Assembly: GCA_910578815.1 (NCBI GenBank)
Contig: CAJTSE010000001.1
Location: forward strand, 124,001 to 188,000
DNA length: 64,000 bases
Reading direction: 5' to 3'
From: an uncultured Acetatifactor sp.
GTDB taxonomy: Bacteria > Bacillota > Clostridia > Lachnospirales > Lachnospiraceae
The position numbers and the translations under genes were made by a program. This document shows positions 56,878 to 64,000 of this stretch, in pieces; within the stretch, counting starts at the first letter, position 1, and each line of letters opens with the position of its first letter. A model generated the notes under the pieces. That model ran no database searches and was not told where the DNA came from. It saw only the letters and a list, made by a program, of their open reading frames with translations.

Positions 56878-57753
56878 TCAGCAATTTCCGCAGCCGCCGT
56901 GGTGGGTATCGCCCTCTTCCAGCTTCAGCATGGCTCTGCCCTCTGCAGTCTTATACATCTGCTGACGTCTCATAGCCTCGTCAAAGTTCACTGCATGGCC
57001 GTCAAACTCAGGGCCGTCCACACAGGCAAATTTCACCTTGCCGTCCACCGTCACACGGCAGGCGCCGCACATGCCCGTTCCGTCCACCATGATGGGGTTT
57101 AAACTGACCACAGTGGGAAGATTCAGCTCTTTGGTGAGCAGACAGACAAATTTCATCATAATCATGGGGCCGATGGCAATACACACATCATACTGCTTCC
57201 CTTCCGCTACCAGGTCCTTGATGGTCTGGGTCACCATACCGCTCCTGCCATAAGAGCCGTCGTCCGTTGTCACATAGAGATTTCCGGCCACTGCCTCCAT
57301 CTCCTTTTCCAATATCAACAGATCCTTCGTCTTGCTGCCAACAATCACGTCTGCCGCCACCCCGTTTTCATGGAGCCATTTCACCTGAGGATATACCGGC
57401 GCCGCTCCCACGCCCCCGGCCACAAACAGAATTCTCTTCTTTTTCAGTTCTTCAGGCGACTCGTTTACCAGCTCGGAAGCACAGCCCAAGGGGCCCACAA
57501 AGTCATGGAAAAAATCCCTCTCCTGCAGATCGGCCATCATTTTCGTTGCAGCTCCCACGCACTGAAAGACAATAGTAACCGTTCCCCGTTCCCTGTCATA
57601 ATCACAGATCGTCAAGGGGACACGTTCTCCTTCTTCATCCGTCCTGACAATCACAAACTGTCCCGGCTGGCATGCCTTTGCCACTCTTTTCGCCTCCACC
57701 TCCATCAGATAAATGTTTGTGGTCAGCTCTTCTCTTTTTACAATCTTATACAT
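56878..57753 (-). CDS. nfnA: NfnA-like FAD/NAD-binding subunit
   Basis: A 291-residue subunit of the sulfide/dihydroorotate dehydrogenase-like family. It has an FAD domain (RVPLTICDYDRERGTVTIVF), an NAD domain (KKRILFVAGGVGAAPVYPQ) and a C-terminal 2Fe-2S site (GTGMCGACRVTV, then FACVDGPEFDGH). The start at 57753 with GAGGTGG upstream gives the family N terminus MYKIVKREELTTNI; the longer frame to 57942 is rejected. With nfnB, 273 bases downstream, it forms the Nfn complex. The 273-base gap holds no gene. Confidence 0.92.
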   Translation of the reverse strand: MYKIVKREELTTNIYLMEVEAKRVAKACQPGQFVIVRTDEEGERVPLTICDYDRERGTVTIVFQCVGAATKMMADLQERDFFHDFVGPLGCASELVNESPEELKKKRILFVAGGVGAAPVYPQVKWLHENGVAADVIVGSKTKDLLILEKEMEAVAGNLYVTTDDGSYGRSGMVTQTIKDLVAEGKQYDVCIAIGPMIMMKFVCLLTKELNLPTVVSLNPIMVDGTGMCGACRVTVDGKVKFACVDGPEFDGHAVNFDEAMRRQQMYKTAEGRAMLKLEEGDTHHGGCGNC

Positions 57754-57986
57754 AATCCACCTCTTTTTATAATGTTTCAACCCGCTCTGTCCGGGCTGCC
57801 AACTACCTGAAGCCTCTGTTATATCCTGAACCATCCTCAGCTTCGACTTATCCTTTACTTCACATAAGCACAAAGTCATATAGCCCTTCGCCGCCCGCGC
57901 AGGCGGACCCATTCCGACAGGCGGACCAATTCTGCCTTGCACAGGGCCGCTTCTGCATTTGCCCGACCGGCTCTCCGTCAGCCGCC

Positions 57987-59657
57987 TTAAAACAACCCTG
58001 TAATCACCCCGTCTTCCGTCACGTCAATCCCGTAGGCCGCCGGCTGCTTCGACAGCCCCGGCATGGTGACCACATCTCCCGTCAGTGCCACCACAAATCC
58101 GGCGCCTGCCGCCACATACACCTCCCGCACCGAAAGTTCAAAGCCCTCCGGTCTGCCCAGGCGCTTCGGATCATCGGAGAGAGAGTACTGATTCTTCGCC
58201 ATACACACCGGCAGATTGCCAAATCCCATTTCCGTAAGCTTCTGCAGCTCCCTCCTGGCAACCGGTGAAAAGCTGACGCTGCCTGCGCCGTAAATCCCAA
58301 CAGCTACCCGGCAGATCTTCTCTTCCAGAGCAAGGGCGTCCTCATAAAGCACATGGAAATTGCTTTCCTTTGTCTCCAGTGTCTGCAGTACCTTTTCCGC
58401 CAGAGCAATTCCACCCTCTCCGCCCTTTTCCCAAACCTCCGAGAGGGCAAATTCACAGCCCCTTGCCTCACAAAAATGTTTAACAAACTCGGTTTCCGCA
58501 GGCGTATCCGACACAAAGGAATTTAATGTCACCACCACCGGAATCCCGTATTTTTGCAGATTTTCAATGTGCTTTTCCAGATTGACAATTCCCTTTTCCA
58601 GCGCCTCCAGGTTTTCCGTATTCAAATCGCCCTTTGCGACACCACCGTTATATTTGAGCGCCCGCACCGTAGCCACCAGCACCGCCGCATCCGGCTTCAA
58701 ATCTGCAATCCTGCATTTAATATCAAAAAACTTCTCTGCCCCCAAATCGGCGCCGAATCCCGCCTCCGTGATGCAGTAATCCGCCATCCGCATTGCCGCT
58801 CTCGTTGCCCTCACGGAGTTACAGCCATGGGCAATGTTAGCAAAGGGGCCTCCATGCACCAGCGCTGGGGTTCCCTCCAGAGTTTGGATCAGATTAGGCT
58901 TCATGGCGTCTTTGAGCAGCGCCGCCATGGCGCCTACCGCCTTCAGGTCCCCGGCTGTCACTGGCTCTCCCGCCATATTATAGGCCACAATGATCCTTGC
59001 CAGCCTTTCCTTTAAATCCTTCATATCCTCGGCAAGGCAAAGAATCGCCATAATTTCGCTGGCCACGGTTATGACAAAATGATCTTCCCTCGCCACGCCG
59101 TCCGCTTTTTTCCCCAGTCCCACCACAATATTTCGCAGTACCCTGTCATTCATATCCATGCAGCGCTTCCACACAATCTGACGGGTATCAATCTGCAGCT
59201 CGTTACCCTGCTGGATATGATTGTCCAGCAACGCCGCCAGCAGATTGTTTGCCGAGGTAATGGCATGAAAATCTCCCGTAAAATGCAGGTTCAAATCCTC
59301 CATGGGCACCACCTGGGCATATCCGCCTCCTGCGGCACCGCCCTTAATGCCAAAGCAGGGCCCCAGAGATGGCTCACGAAGGGCAATCACAGCCTTTTTC
59401 CCCAGCTTCCCGAAAGCCTGCCCCAGGCCTACGCTGGTAGTGGTCTTTCCCTCCCCTGCAGGAGTAGGATTGATCGCCGTCACCAAAACCAGCTTTCCGT
59501 AAGGTTTCTCCTGAAGGCTGCTTAGGTATTCCTCCGTAAGCTTCGCCTTGTACTTTCCATAAAATTCCAGATCCGACTGCCCAATCTCCAGCGCCGCTGC
59601 CACCTTCTCAATGGGCTCCATGACGGCTTCCTGTGCTATTTCAATATCTGTCTTCAT
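57987..59657 (-). CDS. fhs: Formate-tetrahydrofolate ligase
   Basis: A 556-residue enzyme making 10-formyl-tetrahydrofolate from formate, THF and ATP, for acetogenic and biosynthetic one-carbon flow. The P-loop-like motif TPAGEGKTTTSVGLGQA and the GGAAGGGYAQVVPMEDLNLH signature are present. The start at 59657 (AGAGGG just upstream) gives the usual length; the longer frame is rejected. It is co-directional with nfnA but 233 bases apart. Confidence 0.97.
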   Translation of the reverse strand: MKTDIEIAQEAVMEPIEKVAAALEIGQSDLEFYGKYKAKLTEEYLSSLQEKPYGKLVLVTAINPTPAGEGKTTTSVGLGQAFGKLGKKAVIALREPSLGPCFGIKGGAAGGGYAQVVPMEDLNLHFTGDFHAITSANNLLAALLDNHIQQGNELQIDTRQIVWKRCMDMNDRVLRNIVVGLGKKADGVAREDHFVITVASEIMAILCLAEDMKDLKERLARIIVAYNMAGEPVTAGDLKAVGAMAALLKDAMKPNLIQTLEGTPALVHGGPFANIAHGCNSVRATRAAMRMADYCITEAGFGADLGAEKFFDIKCRIADLKPDAAVLVATVRALKYNGGVAKGDLNTENLEALEKGIVNLEKHIENLQKYGIPVVVTLNSFVSDTPAETEFVKHFCEARGCEFALSEVWEKGGEGGIALAEKVLQTLETKESNFHVLYEDALALEEKICRVAVGIYGAGSVSFSPVARRELQKLTEMGFGNLPVCMAKNQYSLSDDPKRLGRPEGFELSVREVYVAAGAGFVVALTGDVVTMPGLSKQPAAYGIDVTEDGVITGLF

Positions 59658-59746
59658 GTTCCCTCTCATTCTGCCGCCTATGCGACACTGCTTCTGCCAG
59701 GCTGCACTAAACTGCCTGTTCATCTCATTGTTTCTGCCCGCCTAGA

Positions 59747-59818
59747 CGCCCTGGCTTACTGCCTCCTGCCGTTCCCGCCTGCCGGCCTGGCTTATCGCCT
59801 CCCGCTGTTTCCGCCTGC
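59747..59818. repeat. 36-bp imperfect tandem repeat
   Basis: Two units (59747-59782 and 59783-59818) of a C-rich 36-base sequence (each with CCTGGCTTA) between ftsK and fhs. They lie in the gap just before fhs and may be a slippage product. Confidence 0.55.
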
Positions 59819-59830
59819 CCAGTCTCGCCT

Positions 59831-62548
59831 TTAAAGAACTTCCTCAATCAACTGTTCAAACTGCTCCGGGCTCATCAATATCTTTCTTGGCTTCGTGCCC
59901 TCTCCCTTATCTACAACTCCATATTCACAGAGCTGGTCCATAATTCTGGCAGCACGGTTAAATCCGATCTTTAAAAGTCTCTGCAGGGCGCCGATAGATG
60001 CCTTGTCCTGCTCGATAATGAACTTACCTGCCTTCTCAAAGAATTCGTCCAGATCCGATCCCCCCTCCAGAGAACTGCCGCTGCCGCCGCTGCCGATATT
60101 CTGAATCTTCTCTTCCACGTCCTCCGCATAAACGTTGCCCAGTGTCTGATTTTTCAGGTAATCCACCACGTCCGAGACCTCCTTGTCCGACACAAAGGCT
60201 CCCTGAATCCGGGCCGGCTTGGAGTAGCCCTGTGGATAAAAAAGCATATCCCCTTTTCCCAGCAGCTTTTCCGCTCCGTTCATATCGAGAATCGTACGGG
60301 AATCCACACCGCTGGAAACCGCAAAGGCCACTCTGCTGGGCATATTGGCCTTAATCAGGCCGGTAATCACGTCCACGCTGGGCCGCTGGGTCGCTATAAT
60401 CAGGTGAATACCTGCCGCTCTTGCCAGCTGTGCCAGCCTGCAGATGGATTCCTCCACCTCCCCCGGACAAACCATCATCAAATCGGCAAGCTCGTCCACA
60501 ATAATGACAATCTGTGGCATTTTTGCGGGCGCTTCTTCGTTCCCGCTCTCCCGCAGAGATTCCACCTTTTTGTTATAGCCCTTTAAATCACGCACATTAT
60601 AGTCCGCAAACCTGCGGTAACGATCCTCCATCTCCGACACGCCCCAATGCAGCGCAGCGGAAGCCTTTTTCGGATCCGTAACCACCGGTATCAGCAGATG
60701 AGGAATGCCGTTATATACGCTCAGCTCTACCACCTTGGGATCCACCATAATCAGCTTGACATCATCCGGATGGGCTTTGTACAGGATGCTCATAATCAGT
60801 GTATTGATACACACGGATTTACCGGAGCCCGTGGAACCGGCGATCAGCATATGAGGCATCTTGGCAATATCCGACACCACCGTCTGTCCGGCAATATCCT
60901 TTCCCACCGCAAAAGCAAGATTGGAAGAAAACTCCTTAAATTCTTTGCCTTCCAGTAAATCCCGCAGTGCTACGGTCATATTCTCCTTATTGGGCACCTC
61001 GATGCCGATGGCCGCCTTTCCCGGAATCGGCGCTTCGATTCGGATGTCGGTAGCCGCCAGATTCAGCTTAATATCATCCGTAAGGCCTACGATCTTTGAT
61101 ACCTTGACTCCCTGTTCAGGCTGCAGCTCATATCGTGTGACACTGGGACCCTGGCTGATGTCCGTAATGGTAACTCTCACGCCAAAGGTGTTCAGGGTCT
61201 GTTGCAGGTGCATGGCAGTCTCTTTCAGCTCCTTCGTGGAATCTCCCGCAGCCTTCGCTCCCTTCTGCAAAAGGGACAGGGGCGGAAACATATATTTTTT
61301 CGGAATCCGTTTCTCCCCGTGAGCAATATCATTTTGTATTTCCGGAGCAGGAGCTGCTACAGCAGGACGTTCCGTTGCTGTACCTGCTCCCCCCATTGTA
61401 ATACCTTCTTTATGTATTCGAATGGGCTGAGAAATTTCCTCCTGCGCCCGGATGTTTGTCGCTTCCGGCACGGGCTCCGCTCTCCAGGCCGTTTCCTCCA
61501 CAGCTTCCTCAATCTCTTCCGGTTCTCCCTGCTCTTCCGGTATTACATCATTAATAGAAACCTGGTGCATACTTCGAATACGCACCTTTTCAAAATCAAA
61601 CCCGGATGCCACTGGCAGTTCCTGTACAGGCTCTTCCGAGTCCTCCGAAAACATGATTTCATGTATATCATCCCTGTGGCTTTGTTCTTCCGGCTTCGTC
61701 AGCGCAGTATCAAGCATAACACCGGAGACCTTTCTTTCCATGCGAAGGATTTTTTCATTTTCCTTCACCTCCGCCTTCAGCCTGCGCTCTTCCTCCTGCT
61801 CCTGCCGCTTAAGCCGGACGGCTTCCTTCCTGCGCTCTGCATCTTCCCTGCGCAGCTGAGCCGCTTCCCTTCTGCGTTCCGCATCCTCTCTGGAAAGCTC
61901 CCGCATACGGCTTCCTCCTTCTTTCATGCTTTTAAGCAAAGATTTTTCCGTCACAAGGATCAGGCTTACTACGGAACAGAGCAAAAGCATTAAAACCGTT
62001 CCGATGGTTCCCAGATAATGATGCAGCAGGAAACTTAAACTTCCCCCAAGAACGCCGCCGCCGTTTCTGGCATCCCGGCATCTCTCATAAATCTCCTTAA
62101 TATTATATCCTGCAGTTCCCATAGAATCCGGTGTGGAAGGACGCCCGGCAATCAGGTCGCACACTGCCCCTAATATGATAAACAGAGCAAAACCTGCAAT
62201 AATTTTCCTTATTGCGTTAGGATTTCCCTCATTTGCAAACCGAAACGCAACCGCAAGAAACAAAAGAACCGGAGCTGCATACGCCGTAAATCCAAATACA
62301 CCAAAAAGGAAGCCGCTGACTGCGTCTCCCACCGGCCCGATTATGCCAAAATTGCAGCAAAACAAAATAACCATCAATATAAAAAGTGCGATCAGCCCGA
62401 TTTCATGAAACAGTGCACTGTCTCCTGCTTCCCTCTGCAGATCCTCCGCTCTTTTTCCTGTCCTGCCTTTTTGACTACCTGATCTCGTACTCCCGGAATT
62501 TTTCCTGCTTTGTGAAGTTGATGTCTTTTTTCCGGTAGAAGCTGCCAT
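59831..62548 (-). CDS. ftsK: FtsK/SpoIIIE-type DNA translocase
   Basis: A 905-residue translocase. Four or five membrane segments (about 47-200) are followed by a charged coiled-coil linker (ERRREAAQLRREDAERRKEA), then a RecA-type motor with Walker A GSTGSGKS and Walker B VIIVDELADLMM. The C-terminal gamma winged helix (ASIGALQRLLKIGFNRAARI) recognises orienting DNA motifs. It moves DNA at division or into the forespore. A GTGACA-17-TATAAT promoter lies upstream. FtsK and SpoIIIE cannot be separated by eye. Confidence 0.96.
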   Translation of the reverse strand: MAASTGKKTSTSQSRKNSGSTRSGSQKGRTGKRAEDLQREAGDSALFHEIGLIALFILMVILFCCNFGIIGPVGDAVSGFLFGVFGFTAYAAPVLLFLAVAFRFANEGNPNAIRKIIAGFALFIILGAVCDLIAGRPSTPDSMGTAGYNIKEIYERCRDARNGGGVLGGSLSFLLHHYLGTIGTVLMLLLCSVVSLILVTEKSLLKSMKEGGSRMRELSREDAERRREAAQLRREDAERRKEAVRLKRQEQEEERRLKAEVKENEKILRMERKVSGVMLDTALTKPEEQSHRDDIHEIMFSEDSEEPVQELPVASGFDFEKVRIRSMHQVSINDVIPEEQGEPEEIEEAVEETAWRAEPVPEATNIRAQEEISQPIRIHKEGITMGGAGTATERPAVAAPAPEIQNDIAHGEKRIPKKYMFPPLSLLQKGAKAAGDSTKELKETAMHLQQTLNTFGVRVTITDISQGPSVTRYELQPEQGVKVSKIVGLTDDIKLNLAATDIRIEAPIPGKAAIGIEVPNKENMTVALRDLLEGKEFKEFSSNLAFAVGKDIAGQTVVSDIAKMPHMLIAGSTGSGKSVCINTLIMSILYKAHPDDVKLIMVDPKVVELSVYNGIPHLLIPVVTDPKKASAALHWGVSEMEDRYRRFADYNVRDLKGYNKKVESLRESGNEEAPAKMPQIVIIVDELADLMMVCPGEVEESICRLAQLARAAGIHLIIATQRPSVDVITGLIKANMPSRVAFAVSSGVDSRTILDMNGAEKLLGKGDMLFYPQGYSKPARIQGAFVSDKEVSDVVDYLKNQTLGNVYAEDVEEKIQNIGSGGSGSSLEGGSDLDEFFEKAGKFIIEQDKASIGALQRLLKIGFNRAARIMDQLCEYGVVDKGEGTKPRKILMSPEQFEQLIEEVL

Positions 62549-62590
62549 ATGTCATCATACCCCTCTTGTTTTCATTTCCCGCCGCATATT

Positions 62591-62619
62591 ATTATAACAC
62601 TTCCGAGACAACTTGTCAC
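62591..62619 (-). promoter_or_regulatory. Promoter of the ftsK/spoIIIE gene
   Basis: Minus strand GTGACA, 17-base spacer, TATAAT, 43 bases before the ATG. Confidence 0.6.
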
Positions 62620-62662
62620 CCTTCTTTCAACCCCGATCATTCCCGGCAGTTTTCTGCTTGTC

Positions 62663-64000
62663 CTACTTGTCAAGAAAATCCTCTTCCTCCCGAAAGAAAT
62701 CCTCATGAAATTCCTCAAACGTCACCTGATTCTGCTCCAGGGATTCCAGATAAAGCAGCAGCCGGACAAACCCCTGGCGGATTTCTTTCTCTTTCCCGCA
62801 AGAAAGCAGATTCTCATATCGACGAATTTCCTGCTCCAGACTTTCCCGCGTCACCCCGGTACACTCCATATATACCCGGTGCGCCCGCTCAAGCAGCAGA
62901 CGGTCCCGCTCTTTTCCCTTGGGATACATGGCCATGGATTTCAGTTCCTTTAGTCTTTCTTCCAGTTGTTCCTCATCCAGCCCGATCCTCCTGTTCATAA
63001 TCACCTTATGAACGGACTTTCCCGGTCTGTCCACATGAATATCCAGGATCCCATTAATATCGTAGAGGAAGGTAACTACTGCACTTACCTCCCCCGCAGG
63101 CAGCTTCGGCAGACCGTCAAACGTTAAAGTGCCCAAAAGCAGATTATCTCGGACCATTATGCTCTCCCCCTGGTAAATCTTAAACGTCATAGCTTCCTGA
63201 CCGTCCGATGCCGTAGAATAAATCCGGCTGCGGCTGCAGGGCAGCGTATCATTGCGTTCGATAATAGGGGAAAATGTGCCATCGTACAACTCCATTCCCA
63301 GAGAAAAGGGACAAATATCTGACAGCACCATATCCCGAATCTCTCCTGCTCTTGCCTTTATTGCCGCCGCCAGCCCCACCCCCAGCGCAATGCTTTCGTC
63401 CGGCCGATCGTCCACCGCCACGCAGGTTTCCGCAATACTTTGAATATATTGGCGTACCACCGGCATTTTGGATGAGCCTCCCGCTAAAATGACCTTGTCA
63501 ATTTCTTCCCAGGTCATACCGCTGTCATTCAGCACCTTCTCCATCGGCCCCGTCATACGCTTAAAAAGCTCTGCCGAAATATGAATTAACTGCTGGTTAC
63601 TCATCTCCATGGTATACTCGGCTGTCCCCAGCATAAAAGTCCGGACAGCTCGGTTTTTGCCGCTCAGCATCCGTTTCAGTGCTTCCGCTTCCTGCAGTAC
63701 GGCACCCTGTTCCTCCAAAGAAAAGTCTTCCTTCGTCAGTCCGTTTTCACTGTAAAAATGTTCCGCGATCAGCTCGTTAAAATCTTTCCCGCCCAGGTAA
63801 TTATCCCCGGACACCGCCCGGATTTCCACCATATTGTCAAAGGCTTCCACCATGGACACATCCAGCGTACCACCGCCAAAATCAAAAATTAGAAAATTCT
63901 CCATCTCTTCGTTTTCCATATGGTGTTTCAAGGCCACTGCGGAAGGCTCGTTGATCAACCGCTCTACCTTAAGCCCCGCAAGGGCTCCTGCATTTTTCGT
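62663..64000 (-). CDS. Hsp70-family (DnaK-like) protein, N terminus outside the window
   Basis: The visible 445 residues begin within the nucleotide-binding domain (AGLKVERLINEPSAVAL) and include the phosphate-2 motif LIFDFGGGTLDVSMVE, the adenosine motif VILAGGSSKMPVVRQYIQ and a beta-sandwich-like substrate region (KIYQGESIMVRDNLLLGTLT). The C-terminal helical part is short. It is more divergent than housekeeping DnaK, like HscC-type paralogues, so a specialised client is possible. It ends 115 bases upstream of ftsK in the same direction. The N terminus is cut by the edge. Confidence 0.9.
   Translation of the reverse strand, partial: TKNAGALAGLKVERLINEPSAVALKHHMENEEMENFLIFDFGGGTLDVSMVEAFDNMVEIRAVSGDNYLGGKDFNELIAEHFYSENGLTKEDFSLEEQGAVLQEAEALKRMLSGKNRAVRTFMLGTAEYTMEMSNQQLIHISAELFKRMTGPMEKVLNDSGMTWEEIDKVILAGGSSKMPVVRQYIQSIAETCVAVDDRPDESIALGVGLAAAIKARAGEIRDMVLSDICPFSLGMELYDGTFSPIIERNDTLPCSRSRIYSTASDGQEAMTFKIYQGESIMVRDNLLLGTLTFDGLPKLPAGEVSAVVTFLYDINGILDIHVDRPGKSVHKVIMNRRIGLDEEQLEERLKELKSMAMYPKGKERDRLLLERAHRVYMECTGVTRESLEQEIRRYENLLSCGKEKEIRQGFVRLLLYLESLEQNQVTFEEFHEDFFREEEDFLDK

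Noticed and set aside
57754..57986. Riboswitch or promoter upstream of nfnA
   Set aside because: No convincing -10/-35 pair or conserved structured core was found in this gap.
61202..61993. Plus-strand 263-codon frame over ftsK
   Set aside because: Shadow of the FtsK linker and motor; no start context and no motif.
1..64000. CRISPR array
   Set aside because: No set of regularly spaced repeats with unique spacers was seen; the tandem repeats found have only two units.
1..64000. tRNA or rRNA genes
   Set aside because: No cloverleaf with CCA-like end and no rRNA conserved stretch was recognised; a dedicated search would be decisive.

Overview
The window looks like a chromosomal segment of an anaerobic, spore-forming Clostridia, most like the Lachnospiraceae. 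The evidence is the sporulation pair YqfC/YqfD, a LysM-GH18 spore-type hydrolase, an Nfn-type electron-bifurcating transhydrogenase pair, formate-tetrahydrofolate ligase, a bacteriohemerythrin, an orphan flagellin, AGGAGG-type ribosome binding sites, and TTGNNN-17-TATAAT promoters. Most genes read on the minus strand. No rRNA, tRNA or CRISPR array was seen. Both ends cut genes: a PhoH ATPase at the left and an Hsp70-family protein at the right.

Layout. 1-3.6 kb: pdp-yqfC-yqfD-phoH, one minus-strand run. 3.6-12 kb: a large solute-binding lipoprotein, a small secreted Cys/His protein, a LysM-GH18 protein, endonuclease III, a three-domain fusion (QueG-like Fe-S domain plus two GNATs), and a voltage-gated-type K+ channel with RCK-C domains. 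12.1-15.3 kb: a self-contained three-gene unit with its own promoter and terminator. It encodes a nitrilase-fold protein with an intact Glu-Lys-Cys triad, a winged-helix protein and an unrecognised helical protein. This is the best candidate here for an undescribed system. 15.5-23.4 kb: a second large solute-binding lipoprotein, then asnB-response regulator-sensor kinase-lipoprotein overlapping head to tail. 23.5-29 kb: hemerythrin, a short flagellin, a GNAT that lost its N terminus, a phospholipase C-like protein, an alpha/beta hydrolase, a YoeB toxin remnant and pgi.

29.2-37.4 kb is a decayed mobile region. It holds a frameshifted conjugative-element gene, an S41 protease remnant, an iteron/oriT-like region and mobC without a relaxase. 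These are followed by a BcrAB-like ABC transporter with a VanR/VanS-like two-component system and an HTH gene. 37.4-45 kb: UvrD-like helicase, a truncated MreB-like protein, a ferritin-like protein, a pyroglutamyl-peptidase-like protein, a nucleotidyltransferase, a GNAT and an aldo/keto reductase with Fe-S clusters. 45-54 kb is accessory and full of fragments: two small P-loop kinases, an XRE regulator with a sensor domain, an S66 carboxypeptidase, an Rpn-type nuclease, a methyltransferase, IS-end-like repeats, an IS110 transposase with an internal deletion, and two GNAT fragments. 53.9-64 kb returns to core genes: rlmH, a zinc-ribbon membrane protein, nfnB, nfnA, fhs, ftsK/spoIIIE and an Hsp70-family gene.

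Functional links. Fhs and NfnAB fit anaerobic one-carbon and redox metabolism. The two-component systems sit beside likely outputs: asnB and a lipoprotein in one case, an ABC exporter in the other. A near-identical promoter-like element, conserved even in its spacer, precedes at least four unrelated genes and suggests a dispersed promoter-bearing repeat or a shared regulon. All functional calls rest on sequence reading alone, without database searches.
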